A stretch of 7,451 nucleotides of DNA. Origin: Aquifex aeolicus. Lineage in GTDB: Bacteria > Aquificota > Aquificia > Aquificales > Aquificaceae. How positions within the stretch are numbered: the stretch's first letter is position 1; each line of letters opens with the position of its first letter. The notes below the pieces were generated by a model. That model did no database searches and was not told the origin of the DNA. It saw only the letters and a program-made list of their open reading frames with translations. The stretch spans positions 1-7,451 of the forward strand of contig DQVZ01000240.1 in NCBI GenBank assembly GCA_015661465.1. Direction: 5' to 3'. Below are positions 1 through 6,257 of this stretch, one piece after another. The position numbers were made by a program, and so were the translations under genes.

Positions 1-579
1 GGAAATCTTAGCGGTAATGGGTTTGAGATGTTTTTCGGCTTTTTCATCCAGTTTCATTATTCTTTCCTTGCTAAAAGCCTGTTTCCAAACTCTGGGAAGT
101 CTTTTTATCGAACAAACGATAAGGTTTACGGCTAAAAGAACTATAAAAGCTATGTAGTACCAAGAGTGGAATACATCGTTCAACCAGAGTTTCCAAATCC
201 ATATACCTACTTCGTAGCCGAAGTTATCCAGGTACCATTCAAAGGGCTCATTTTGTTTGATATAGGTTGAACCAAGCATTGATAGAATTCCTAGAACGAG
301 CATTATGAATATTGCAAGTTTCAATGATGCGAAGAAATCGTAAATAAAAGAAAATATATTGGGGTATTTTTTATAGTCTTCTACTATGGCTTTTACCCAG
401 CTGTAAAGGTTAAGGGAAAAAGATATTGCGAAAAATATTGCTCCGAAGGAAAAAGCTATCCAGTAAAGGATAGATACTTCTTCCAAATGGAAGAGTCCCA
501 ATATGCTTATTCCCGAAAACATAAGAAATCCTAAGACAAGACCACCATAACCGCTTAAGAATTCAATCAACCTTTTCAT
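1..579 (-). CDS. resB: ResB-type cytochrome c biogenesis protein, 5' part (runs off window)
   Basis: Only the first 193 codons are present; the frame is open to position 1. In the family, ResB (Ccs1/CcsB) works with CcsA in system II cytochrome c maturation, handling haem and apocytochrome on the outer face of the cytoplasmic membrane. Residues 82-107 match the family's first core membrane helix (FFASLKLAIF, then LGSTY). The stretch from Lys108 to Phe120 resembles the usual loop, and residues 133-160 carry the typical DVFHSWYY segment, a second helix and a CSIKR end. Residues 1-75 add two predicted hydrophobic helices (about 10-30 and 37-58), which standard ResB proteins usually lack. The ATG is supported by an AAGGAG motif 7 nt upstream. 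The gene overlaps the end of the SpoVG-family gene by 17 bp, so it is probably translated from the same transcript. The large periplasmic domain and last helix lie outside the window. Confidence 0.87.
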   Translation of the reverse strand, partial: MKRLIEFLSGYGGLVLGFLMFSGISILGLFHLEEVSILYWIAFSFGAIFFAISFSLNLYSWVKAIVEDYKKYPNIFSFIYDFFASLKLAIFIMLVLGILSMLGSTYIKQNEPFEWYLDNFGYEVGIWIWKLWLNDVFHSWYYIAFIVLLAVNLIVCSIKRLPRVWKQAFSKERIMKLDEKAEKHLKPITAKIS

Positions 580-856
580 TTTCCATCTCCTTCATACGCT
601 CTTTATAAAAATCAACAAGTTTCCTCCTAATTTCTTCATTCAAATCCTTTGAAATTATTTCAACTAAAGGTATATTCTTATCTTTTATCTGAATTGAGGG
701 CATAGCTACGAATAAACCTCCGTAAACATTTCTGATAAGCTTCACATTTTTTATTAATATTTCCCCGTATAGGATTATGTCAAAGTAAGCAACGAGGCTA
801 CCCTTTTTATGAGGAACCTCGAAGGGATAGAACTTCAAAATCCTTACTCTCTCCAT
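563..856 (-). CDS. spoVG: SpoVG-family protein (putative nucleic-acid-binding regulator)
   Basis: This 97-residue protein matches the small SpoVG family. An N-terminal beta strand is followed by a strand pair (about 20-42) and the signature GGLFVAMPS at residues 46-54. A C-terminal helix (about 72-92) resembles the part of the family that follows HPI. In Firmicutes and spirochaetes SpoVG binds RNA or DNA and affects gene expression and division, but family members also occur in non-sporulating bacteria, so the sporulation name says nothing about the role here. The usual basic/Asp-Gly stretch after the signature is replaced by IQIKDKNIP, and the Lys/Glu-rich tail is short. The ATG overlaps the sppA stop by one base (TGATG) and has no good ribosome binding site, which suggests coupled translation. 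Its target and function here are unknown. Confidence 0.82.
   Translation of the reverse strand: MERVRILKFYPFEVPHKKGSLVAYFDIILYGEILIKNVKLIRNVYGGLFVAMPSIQIKDKNIPLVEIISKDLNEEIRRKLVDFYKERMKEMENEKVD
585..592 (-). promoter_or_regulatory. Shine-Dalgarno site of resB
   Basis: The minus strand reads AAGGAGAT, with GGAG 7 nt before the ATG at 579. The site lies inside the SpoVG-family coding region. It supports the start that includes the two extra N-terminal helices, rather than a later Met such as residue 20. Confidence 0.7.
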
Positions 857-1707
857 CAGTAATCCATAAGGTAAAAGAGAGGTGTATGGGAATTAAAAAG
901 CTTTATTTCTTTTATGTCTACTCCGATTAGTCTCCTCAAAAATGTTTTTTCCTCTTGAATAAATAAGGGTTTTGCATCTCTGTATCCTGAGAGTTCTCTA
1001 GCTTTCTCTATTGCATCGTAGAGGGAACCCAGCTCATCTACAAGCCCCAACTCAAGAGCCTTTTTCCCTGTGAATATTCTTCCGTCGGCAATTTCCCTTA
1101 GTTTTTCCTCGGAGATTTTATCTTTTCTGTACTTGAGTATGGCCTGAATAAATTGTTCCAGAGCTTCATTTACAGTCTCTTGTAGGTATTTCTTTTCTTC
1201 TTCGGACAATTCTTTGAATGGGCTTAGAGTATCTTTGAATTTACCCGTTTTTACGGAAGAGGATTTTACACCAATTTTGTCCATGAGTTCTTTATAAGCT
1301 ATATGTTGAATAATGACACCTATGCTTCCTGTGATTGTACCGGGATTTGCAAAAATGTAATTACCCGCGGCAGAAACGTAATATCCTCCCGATGCGGCAA
1401 CGTTACCCATGGAAATCACTACCGGTTTACCACTGTTTCTAAACCTCTCTATTGCCCTGTATATCTCTTGGGAAGCTCCTACAGAACCTCCGGGCGAATC
1501 AACACGGAGTACCAGTGCAACTACGTTTTTAGAATTTTTTAACCTTTCTATCTTGTTTACCAGAGGATAAGGATTGACTATTACACCTGAGAGTTTCAAA
1601 ACTGCAATTCTATGTCCTAAAGGAAGATGGGTCAGAATATACTGAAACATTGTAAGAACAATTATAAGGATTAAAAAAAGGAAGAATAAACGTTTAATCC
1701 ACTTCAT
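856..1707 (-). CDS. sppA: Signal peptide peptidase SppA, single-domain type
   Basis: A 283-residue membrane-anchored serine protease of family S49. In this family SppA degrades leftover signal peptides and possibly other membrane peptides. Residues 5-27 form one hydrophobic anchor, placing the protease domain outside the cytoplasm. The domain starts with [10 protein letters not shown] (34-43) and has RVDSPGG (68-74). The nucleophile motif is ASGGYY with Ser106, followed by [11 protein letters not shown] (121-131). Lys158, in KFKDT, sits 52 residues after the serine, the same spacing as the catalytic Ser-Lys pair of Bacillus Spp[20 protein letters not shown] (209-227) is the usual C-terminal family motif. 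The length fits the short bacterial and archaeal form, not the roughly 600-residue duplicated enzyme of E. coli. AAAGGAG lies 8 nt before the start. The gene overlaps the end of leuT by 14 bp. Confidence 0.95.
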   Translation of the reverse strand: MKWIKRLFFLFLILIIVLTMFQYILTHLPLGHRIAVLKLSGVIVNPYPLVNKIERLKNSKNVVALVLRVDSPGGSVGASQEIYRAIERFRNSGKPVVISMGNVAASGGYYVSAAGNYIFANPGTITGSIGVIIQHIAYKELMDKIGVKSSSVKTGKFKDTLSPFKELSEEEKKYLQETVNEALEQFIQAILKYRKDKISEEKLREIADGRIFTGKKALELGLVDELGSLYDAIEKARELSGYRDAKPLFIQEEKTFLRRLIGVDIKEIKLFNSHTPLFYLMDY

Positions 1708-3235
1708 AAGTTTTTCTCCTTTCCGCTAGGAAAACTAAAAACAAGAGGAATAAGAATAATCCAAGCATGTAAAACCTTGTTATCCATATAGTCCAGTGGG
1801 TTTCCTCCATAACCTTCGGTATGTATTCCTTTGCCCAAACTATCAAAAGAACTGTTAAAAATAGAGGTGTTATAAACCTCATAACGTAGTAGTAAAATCT
1901 GGGAACTTTTATTATCCCGCCTCTGTTAATTTCTTCCCATGCTTTATCAGCGCCGAAAATCCAGAAGAATATTATCAGTTCAACCAGTCCGAAGAAAACT
2001 ACACCGATTGTACCCGCCCAGAAGTCCATTTCGTCCAGGGCTTTGTTTAAAAAGATAACTATATGGGCGCTGAAAAATATTATACTTGCTGTCATCAAAA
2101 CTGCTTGTCTTCTCGTAAATTTCAGTTCATCTTCAAAGAAGGCAATAAGCGGTTGCATTAAAGCTAAAGAAGAAGTAAGTCCAGCAAAGAATAGCAGGAA
2201 GAACCATAAAAATCCTAGGAAAACTCCTCCCGCAGTCTGAGAAAATATAGCGGGAAGTGTTATGAAACCTAAGTTAAAGGCTCCAGCTTTGGCTATTGCT
2301 ACTGCATTGGCTACTCCGAAAAAAGCAACGGCTGCAGGAATGGCAATAGAACCACCTAAGATTACTTCAGCTTTTTCGTTTAAAGTCGAGGCGGTAAGAC
2401 CGCTAAGAACTATATCATCATTTTTCTTTATGTAAGATGCATAAGTTATAATCGCTCCGAAGCCGAGACTTAAAGTAAAGAAGATTTGTCCCACAGCAGC
2501 TATCCAAACACTCGGGTCTTTGAGTTTTTCAAAATCCGGTGTCCATAAAAAGCTTAGACCTTCCACAGCGGAACCGTTCGGTGTTTCAAGTAAAAACACT
2601 CTAACCAACAAAAATATTGCAAGAATGAAAAGTGTAGGCATAGCTATCTTTGCGAATTTTTCTATACCTTCGGAGACACCTCTGATAAGGATTCCTACAT
2701 TAACGGCCATGGTTATCAAAAAAACCAGGTATGCGAATATGGAAGGTTTTAGTATTGGTTCATCATCTTTCGGGATTCCTATGTAGTTGTAAAGGAATTC
2801 CTTGAACGGGTGTAGTATTGAGTCGGGATTTGTAGCTCCGGGCGGGGGTTCCGGCACAAGTCCTATCAAAAACTTTATGGCAAACCCGAGTGTCCAACTT
2901 TCTATGTATATGTAATAAATAATTACAACCAACGGAATCCATAAACCGAAGACTCCGAGTATTTTCGCAAACTTACTTTTCCAGAGAAGATGAAATATAG
3001 AAGGAGTCGTTCCATGTCCATAAGCCCCTCCGTATCTTCCTATTGCCCATTCGACCCACATCAGGGGAATTCCTACAAGTAGAAAGGCTATTATGTAAGG
3101 TATCATGAAAGCCCCACCACCGTTTTCCGCAGCTTGGACGGGGAACCTTAGGAAATTACCTAGGCCTACCGCATTTCCTGCCATAGCGAGAATTAGACCT
3201 ATACGTGTGGCCCAATGTTCCCTTTTTACTTCCAT
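1694..3235 (-). CDS. leuT: LeuT, sodium-coupled amino acid transporter (NSS/SNF family)
   Basis: A 513-residue, 12-helix inner-membrane symporter that brings in leucine and other small hydrophobic amino acids with two Na+ ions. It is recognised as the LeuT of A. aeolicus or a very near orthologue. The unwound TM1 stretch [13 protein letters not shown] (20-32) is complete. Known LeuT ligands are present at the same numbers: Asn21, Ala22, Val23, Leu25, Gly26, Asn27, Val104, Tyr108, Phe253, Thr254, Ser256, Phe259, Asn286, Ala351, Thr354 and Ser355. Both gates are intact: Arg30/Asp404 outside and Arg5/Asp369 inside. Glu290 is the acid that replaces chloride in chloride-independent members. Position 359 of the substrate pocket is Leu, where I recall Ile in A. 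aeolicus. The start matches the known MEVKREHW N-terminus, but no ribosome binding site precedes it. The gene heads leuT-sppA-spoVG-resB and diverges from trpF. Confidence 0.97.
   Translation of the reverse strand: MEVKREHWATRIGLILAMAGNAVGLGNFLRFPVQAAENGGGAFMIPYIIAFLLVGIPLMWVEWAIGRYGGAYGHGTTPSIFHLLWKSKFAKILGVFGLWIPLVVIIYYIYIESWTLGFAIKFLIGLVPEPPPGATNPDSILHPFKEFLYNYIGIPKDDEPILKPSIFAYLVFLITMAVNVGILIRGVSEGIEKFAKIAMPTLFILAIFLLVRVFLLETPNGSAVEGLSFLWTPDFEKLKDPSVWIAAVGQIFFTLSLGFGAIITYASYIKKNDDIVLSGLTASTLNEKAEVILGGSIAIPAAVAFFGVANAVAIAKAGAFNLGFITLPAIFSQTAGGVFLGFLWFFLLFFAGLTSSLALMQPLIAFFEDELKFTRRQAVLMTASIIFFSAHIVIFLNKALDEMDFWAGTIGVVFFGLVELIIFFWIFGADKAWEEINRGGIIKVPRFYYYVMRFITPLFLTVLLIVWAKEYIPKVMEETHWTIWITRFYMLGLFLFLLFLVFLAERRKTYEVD
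1716..1722 (-). promoter_or_regulatory. Shine-Dalgarno site of sppA
   Basis: The minus strand reads AAAGGAG, ending 8 nt before the sppA ATG at 1707. It lies inside the last codons of leuT and fixes the sppA start. Confidence 0.7.
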
Positions 3236-3257
3236 AGGGAATATTTTAGATTATGGG
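3236..3257. promoter_or_regulatory. 22-bp divergent gap between leuT and trpF start codons
   Basis: This is the only gap between genes in the window. It is AT-rich and has no purine-rich ribosome binding site at the proper distance from either ATG. On the minus strand CATAAT (3255-3250) could be a -10 element giving leuT a leader of only several bases, but I see no convincing -35. On the plus strand TAGATT (3247-3252) with TTTACT (3225-3230) is an equally weak candidate for trpF. Whatever promoters exist must extend into the opposite gene's coding sequence, and the two polymerase sites would overlap. The gap itself is certain; the promoter assignments are guesses. Confidence 0.4.
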
Positions 3258-3878
3258 ATGGTCAAGGTAAAAATATGCGGAATTACAAGTCCTGAAGATG
3301 CCTTATTTAGCGCGAATACTGGAGCGGATTATATAGGATTGATTACATACAAAAAAAGCCCGAGGTACGTTTCGAAAGAGAAAAGACTTGAAATTTTAAA
3401 TGCTGTAAAAAAATATTTCGTTAGGAAGGTTGCAGTTGTTGTAAATGAATCCTATGAGTTTATAAGAGAACTTCTGGATGAAGGATTTGACCTTATTCAG
3501 CTTCATGGAGATGAAAACATTTCTTTGGCCAAAAAGGTGGGCATGGAGCGAGTAATAAAGGTGTTTAGGGTCAAGGACACTGTCCCATCAGTAGGAGAAT
3601 GGAAAAAGGCTTATGCAATACTTTTAGACACTTATTCCAAGAACCTTTACGGAGGTACCGGAAAAACCTTTAACTGGGAGATTGCATCAAAATTGGTAGA
3701 GGAAGGCTATAAAATCTTCCTTTCAGGAGGGTTAAGACCTGAAAATGTTGAAAAGGCAATAAGGCAGGTAAAACCTTATGCCGTGGATGTCTCATCGGGA
3801 GTTGAAAGGGAAAAGGGAAAAAAGGATTACAGAAAAGTAGAGGAATTTGTTAAAACCGTTAAGTCCCTAAAAATTTAA
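3258..3878 (+). CDS. trpF: Phosphoribosylanthranilate isomerase
   Basis: A 206-residue cytoplasmic TIM-barrel enzyme that converts N-(5-phosphoribosyl)anthranilate to CdRP, the third step of tryptophan synthesis from chorismate. The start KICGIT (5-10) contains the catalytic base Cys7. SPRYV (34-38) gives the conserved Arg36, QLHGDE (81-86) is intact, and Asp124 in LLDT is the catalytic acid. The phosphate-binding loops GGTGKTF (132-138) and LSGGL (155-159), and the VDVSSGVE end motif (176-183), are all present. The length is normal for a stand-alone TrpF. The frame stays open 51 codons upstream, but that part is antisense to leuT and does not resemble TrpF; the enzyme begins at MVKVKICG. No other trp gene is in the window. 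The 3' end overlaps the end of murD by 20 bp. Confidence 0.96.
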   Translation: MVKVKICGITSPEDALFSANTGADYIGLITYKKSPRYVSKEKRLEILNAVKKYFVRKVAVVVNESYEFIRELLDEGFDLIQLHGDENISLAKKVGMERVIKVFRVKDTVPSVGEWKKAYAILLDTYSKNLYGGTGKTFNWEIASKLVEEGYKIFLSGGLRPENVEKAIRQVKPYAVDVSSGVEREKGKKDYRKVEEFVKTVKSLKI

Positions 3879-5103
3879 AAATCAATTCTTTGAATTTTTC
3901 TCCTCTTTCTTCATAACTTTTGAACATGTCGAATGAGGAACAGGCAGGTGAGAAGAGGATAATATCTCCGCTTTTTGCAAAGCTTAGAGCTTTTTTTACC
4001 GCTTCTTCCAAATCCGAGCAGGTTTCGATGGGTACATACTCTTTCCAGGATTCTTTGATTTTTTCCTTTGTCTCTCCTATGGCGAAGGCTATTTTTACCT
4101 TTTTCTTTACAATTTCAAGAACAGACAGAAAATCAACCCCCTTGTCCTTTCCCCCAACAATGAGAATTACCGAATTATCGGGAAAGGTCTCAAGGGAATA
4201 TTTGAGGGCGTTGGTAGTGGTGGATTTAGAATCGTTGTAAATATAAATACCTCTGAAAGTTCCTAAATGCTCCAGCCTATGAGGAAGCCCACTAAACTCG
4301 TAGAGTATATCTTCAAACTCATCGGGCTTTAATCCTAATTCCAATGCTATTAGGGCCGCTACCGAAGCGTTGTATACGTTGTGAATACCTCTTATTTTCA
4401 AGTATTTCGGATTAAATAGCTTAATTCCTTGGAAATAAACTCCTTCCTTCGAAATCTCCAATTCTGAGAAGTTTATTTTTTTTGCCCTTGTCGGTGTTTC
4501 TTTTATTTCCTTTACAAAATCGTTGAGTACAATTAGGTCTTCTTCACTTTGGTTTTCAAAAACTTTGTATTTACTCTTTAGGTAATCTTCCAAGGATGGA
4601 TGCCAATCTAAATGATCGGGCGAAAAACTTATAAAAGCTCCGATATCTGGTCTAAAGGTTTTTAAGGTTTTCCCTTGAAAAGAGGAAACCTCGAGGACAG
4701 CTATTCCCTTCTTCTTTTCCCTTACTATATCCGAGAAGGGAATCCCTATATTACCCCCCTCGTAGACTCCTGAGAAGAAATTCTTGAGTATTAAGTAAGT
4801 AAGTCTCGTAGTTGTAGATTTGCCATCGGTTCCGGTTATGGCTATTATCTTGCCTTTGAAAAATCTGTAGGCCAGTTCCAGCTCACCTATTACTTCTTTT
4901 TCCTTATTCAGAGCTTCTATCCAGAGAGGATGGTGAGGTGGAATTCCGGGAGATAAAACTATTGTTTCAACCTCATTCAGAACTTCCTTCCAAAGCCCGG
5001 GACTTTCTTTATCGTCTCCGGCGAAAACTTTATAGCCTTTTGATTTTAAGAGTCTAACTGCCGCTTTTCCGCTCTTTCCAAGACCCCAAACAAGGTAGCT
5101 CAT
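3859..5103 (-). CDS. murD: UDP-N-acetylmuramoyl-L-alanine--D-glutamate ligase
   Basis: A 414-residue cytoplasmic Mur ligase that adds D-glutamate to UDP-MurNAc-L-Ala, using ATP, in peptidoglycan precursor synthesis. The N-terminal Rossmann-like UDP-binding domain (about 1-85) has VWGLGKSG (5-12) and LSPGIP (50-55). The central ATPase domain has GTDGKSTTT (91-99, Lys95), GGNIG (116-120), EVSSFQ (138-143) and DHLDWH (163-168). Lys178, in the YLKSKYKVFEN region, aligns with the carbamylated lysine of the family. HNVYNA (241-246) and LPHRLE (273-278) lead into the C-terminal domain with NDSKSTTT (290-297), GGKDKG (317-322) and SPACSSFD (385-392). It is a little shorter than the E. coli enzyme. 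The ATG overlaps the stop of the preceding transporter gene as ATGA and has an AAAGAGG site 7 nt upstream, so the two are probably co-transcribed. Confidence 0.96.
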   Translation of the reverse strand: MSYLVWGLGKSGKAAVRLLKSKGYKVFAGDDKESPGLWKEVLNEVETIVLSPGIPPHHPLWIEALNKEKEVIGELELAYRFFKGKIIAITGTDGKSTTTRLTYLILKNFFSGVYEGGNIGIPFSDIVREKKKGIAVLEVSSFQGKTLKTFRPDIGAFISFSPDHLDWHPSLEDYLKSKYKVFENQSEEDLIVLNDFVKEIKETPTRAKKINFSELEISKEGVYFQGIKLFNPKYLKIRGIHNVYNASVAALIALELGLKPDEFEDILYEFSGLPHRLEHLGTFRGIYIYNDSKSTTTNALKYSLETFPDNSVILIVGGKDKGVDFLSVLEIVKKKVKIAFAIGETKEKIKESWKEYVPIETCSDLEEAVKKALSFAKSGDIILFSPACSSFDMFKSYEERGEKFKELIFKFLGT

Positions 5104-6257
5104 ACCCCAGCCTCTTTAATCCTCGATACTTCCGCTAAAGCTTCGTAGGGATTTTCCTTCTCAGTTTCCCACACAAAAATTTTATTTCTATGGAGAATCC
5201 ACTTAGCTTTATTACTCCTAGGATGATACCCGCTAATTACTATATCTACACCTTGCCTTACCAGCTCTTTAGCTATACACTCTTCTTTCTTTCCTGGTAA
5301 GTTTATAACCTCCGCATTTCCCCTTCCTTCTTTAAATATCAGAATCTTCTCCGTTTCTTCAAAACTATTGGCTATCTTTCCATTTTTCGTGAGAATCGCC
5401 ACCTTGGTCGAATCGTTTACACAACAAGGTTCGTAATGGATAAACACCATATCCACGTTTGGAATTTTTTCTATCATTTTCCTTTCAATTTCATCGGCAA
5501 TCATATGACTCCTTATAAAGTCATCCGTATTTATCGTAATTACCGCGTCTATGAATAACTTTCCTCCTGCACCTCTGACGAGGAGTCTTTTTATTTCCGT
5601 AACTTCGGGAAAGGATAAAATTATCCTCTTTATCTTTTCAATAGTTTCTTTATCCGCGGAAACGTCGAGAATAGCTCCTATTTGTTCTTTAAGAAGTTCA
5701 AAAGAGGTATAGCTGATAATTAATGCTATGGCAACTGCTATGTAACTTTCTATATTTATTCCGAAGTAATAAGACCCCAAACTGATGAGAACCAGTAAAG
5801 AGGTAAAGGCATCGGTAAGTGTGTGGTAAGAATCCGCTATAAGAGTAGGAGAATTTAATCTCTTCCCTGCTCTTCTTTCTAAGAAGGACAAAGTAAAGGA
5901 TACAATTAAAGATACTACTGTTATACCTATACCGAAAGGTAGATTTTCTTGGTTAATCTTTATCTCACCTTTGAGAGCCCTGTGGACAATTTCCCATGCG
6001 GTGAAAAATAAAAAAAAGGATATAACTATAGCCCCTATGTTTTCCAGTTTATACAGTCCGTAGGGAAACCTTTCGTTCTTTACCTCGGAAAATTTTATAG
6101 ATAAAAACGCTATAAACGATGCTACAGCATCGGACAAAGAATGAACAGCATCCCCTATCAAGGATAGAGAACCTGTAAGAAGGCCTCCTATTAACTTAAT
6201 TATCGACTGAAAAATATTTAAACTTAAAGATACCAGAGCCCAGTGCTCCTTTTTCAT
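5100..6257 (-). CDS. Cation diffusion facilitator with C-terminal NifX-like domain
   Basis: A 385-residue inner-membrane metal/proton antiporter of the CDF family, probably exporting Zn2+ or a similar divalent ion. Six hydrophobic segments lie at roughly 8-30, 32-54, 72-95, 107-127, 137-160 and 170-190. TM2 has DAVHSLSD with His39 and Asp43; TM5 has DSYHTLTD with His145 and Asp149. This His-Asp/His-Asp site is typical of zinc-selective members. Residues about 203-277 form the cytoplasmic dimerisation domain, with His251 and the closing IHYEP (273-277). Two cysteines follow (278-279). Residues about 284-380 then add a domain like the dinitrogenase iron-molybdenum cofactor family (NifX/NifB C-terminal/NafY): KVAILTKNG, a central IFKE strand, GVDIVISGY (336-344), and a final strand KIFVWET before a helix. 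Its ligand is unknown. The gene is joined by 4-bp overlaps to rlmI upstream and murD downstream. The CDF call is firm; the extra-domain call is good but made by eye. Confidence 0.9.
   Translation of the reverse strand: MKKEHWALVSLSLNIFQSIIKLIGGLLTGSLSLIGDAVHSLSDAVASFIAFLSIKFSEVKNERFPYGLYKLENIGAIVISFFLFFTAWEIVHRALKGEIKINQENLPFGIGITVVSLIVSFTLSFLERRAGKRLNSPTLIADSYHTLTDAFTSLLVLISLGSYYFGINIESYIAVAIALIISYTSFELLKEQIGAILDVSADKETIEKIKRIILSFPEVTEIKRLLVRGAGGKLFIDAVITINTDDFIRSHMIADEIERKMIEKIPNVDMVFIHYEPCCVNDSTKVAILTKNGKIANSFEETEKILIFKEGRGNAEVINLPGKKEECIAKELVRQGVDIVISGYHPRSNKAKWILHRNKIFVWETEKENPYEALAEVSRIKEAGV
5111..5117 (-). promoter_or_regulatory. Shine-Dalgarno site of murD
   Basis: The minus strand reads AAAGAGG, ending 7 nt before the murD ATG at 5103. 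It lies in the last codons of the upstream transporter gene and supports the ATGA-overlap start. Confidence 0.6.

Noticed and set aside
1303..1542. Plus-strand open frame opposite sppA
   Set aside because: It overlaps the catalytic Ser106 region of sppA, and the Cys-containing translation looks like a reverse-strand artefact.
2043..2786. Two plus-strand open frames (2043-2240 and 2520-2786) opposite leuT
   Set aside because: Both are antisense to helices of an intact, near-invariant LeuT and resemble no known protein.
3105..3257. In-frame upstream extension of trpF by 51 codons from an ATG inside leuT
   Set aside because: It is antisense to the conserved LeuT N-terminus, is Pro/Ala/Arg-rich unlike TrpF, and the family N-terminus KICGI lies just after the ATG at 3258.
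3884..3899. Small inverted repeat AATTC-TTT-GAATT followed by Ts near the trpF/murD junction, a possible bidirectional terminator
   Set aside because: The stem has only five mostly A-T pairs, lies in murD coding sequence, and would not be stable at the growth temperature of a hyperthermophile.
3920..4240. Plus-strand open frame opposite murD
   Set aside because: It is a shadow of a well-supported murD; its translation resembles no family I know and has no ribosome binding site worth noting.
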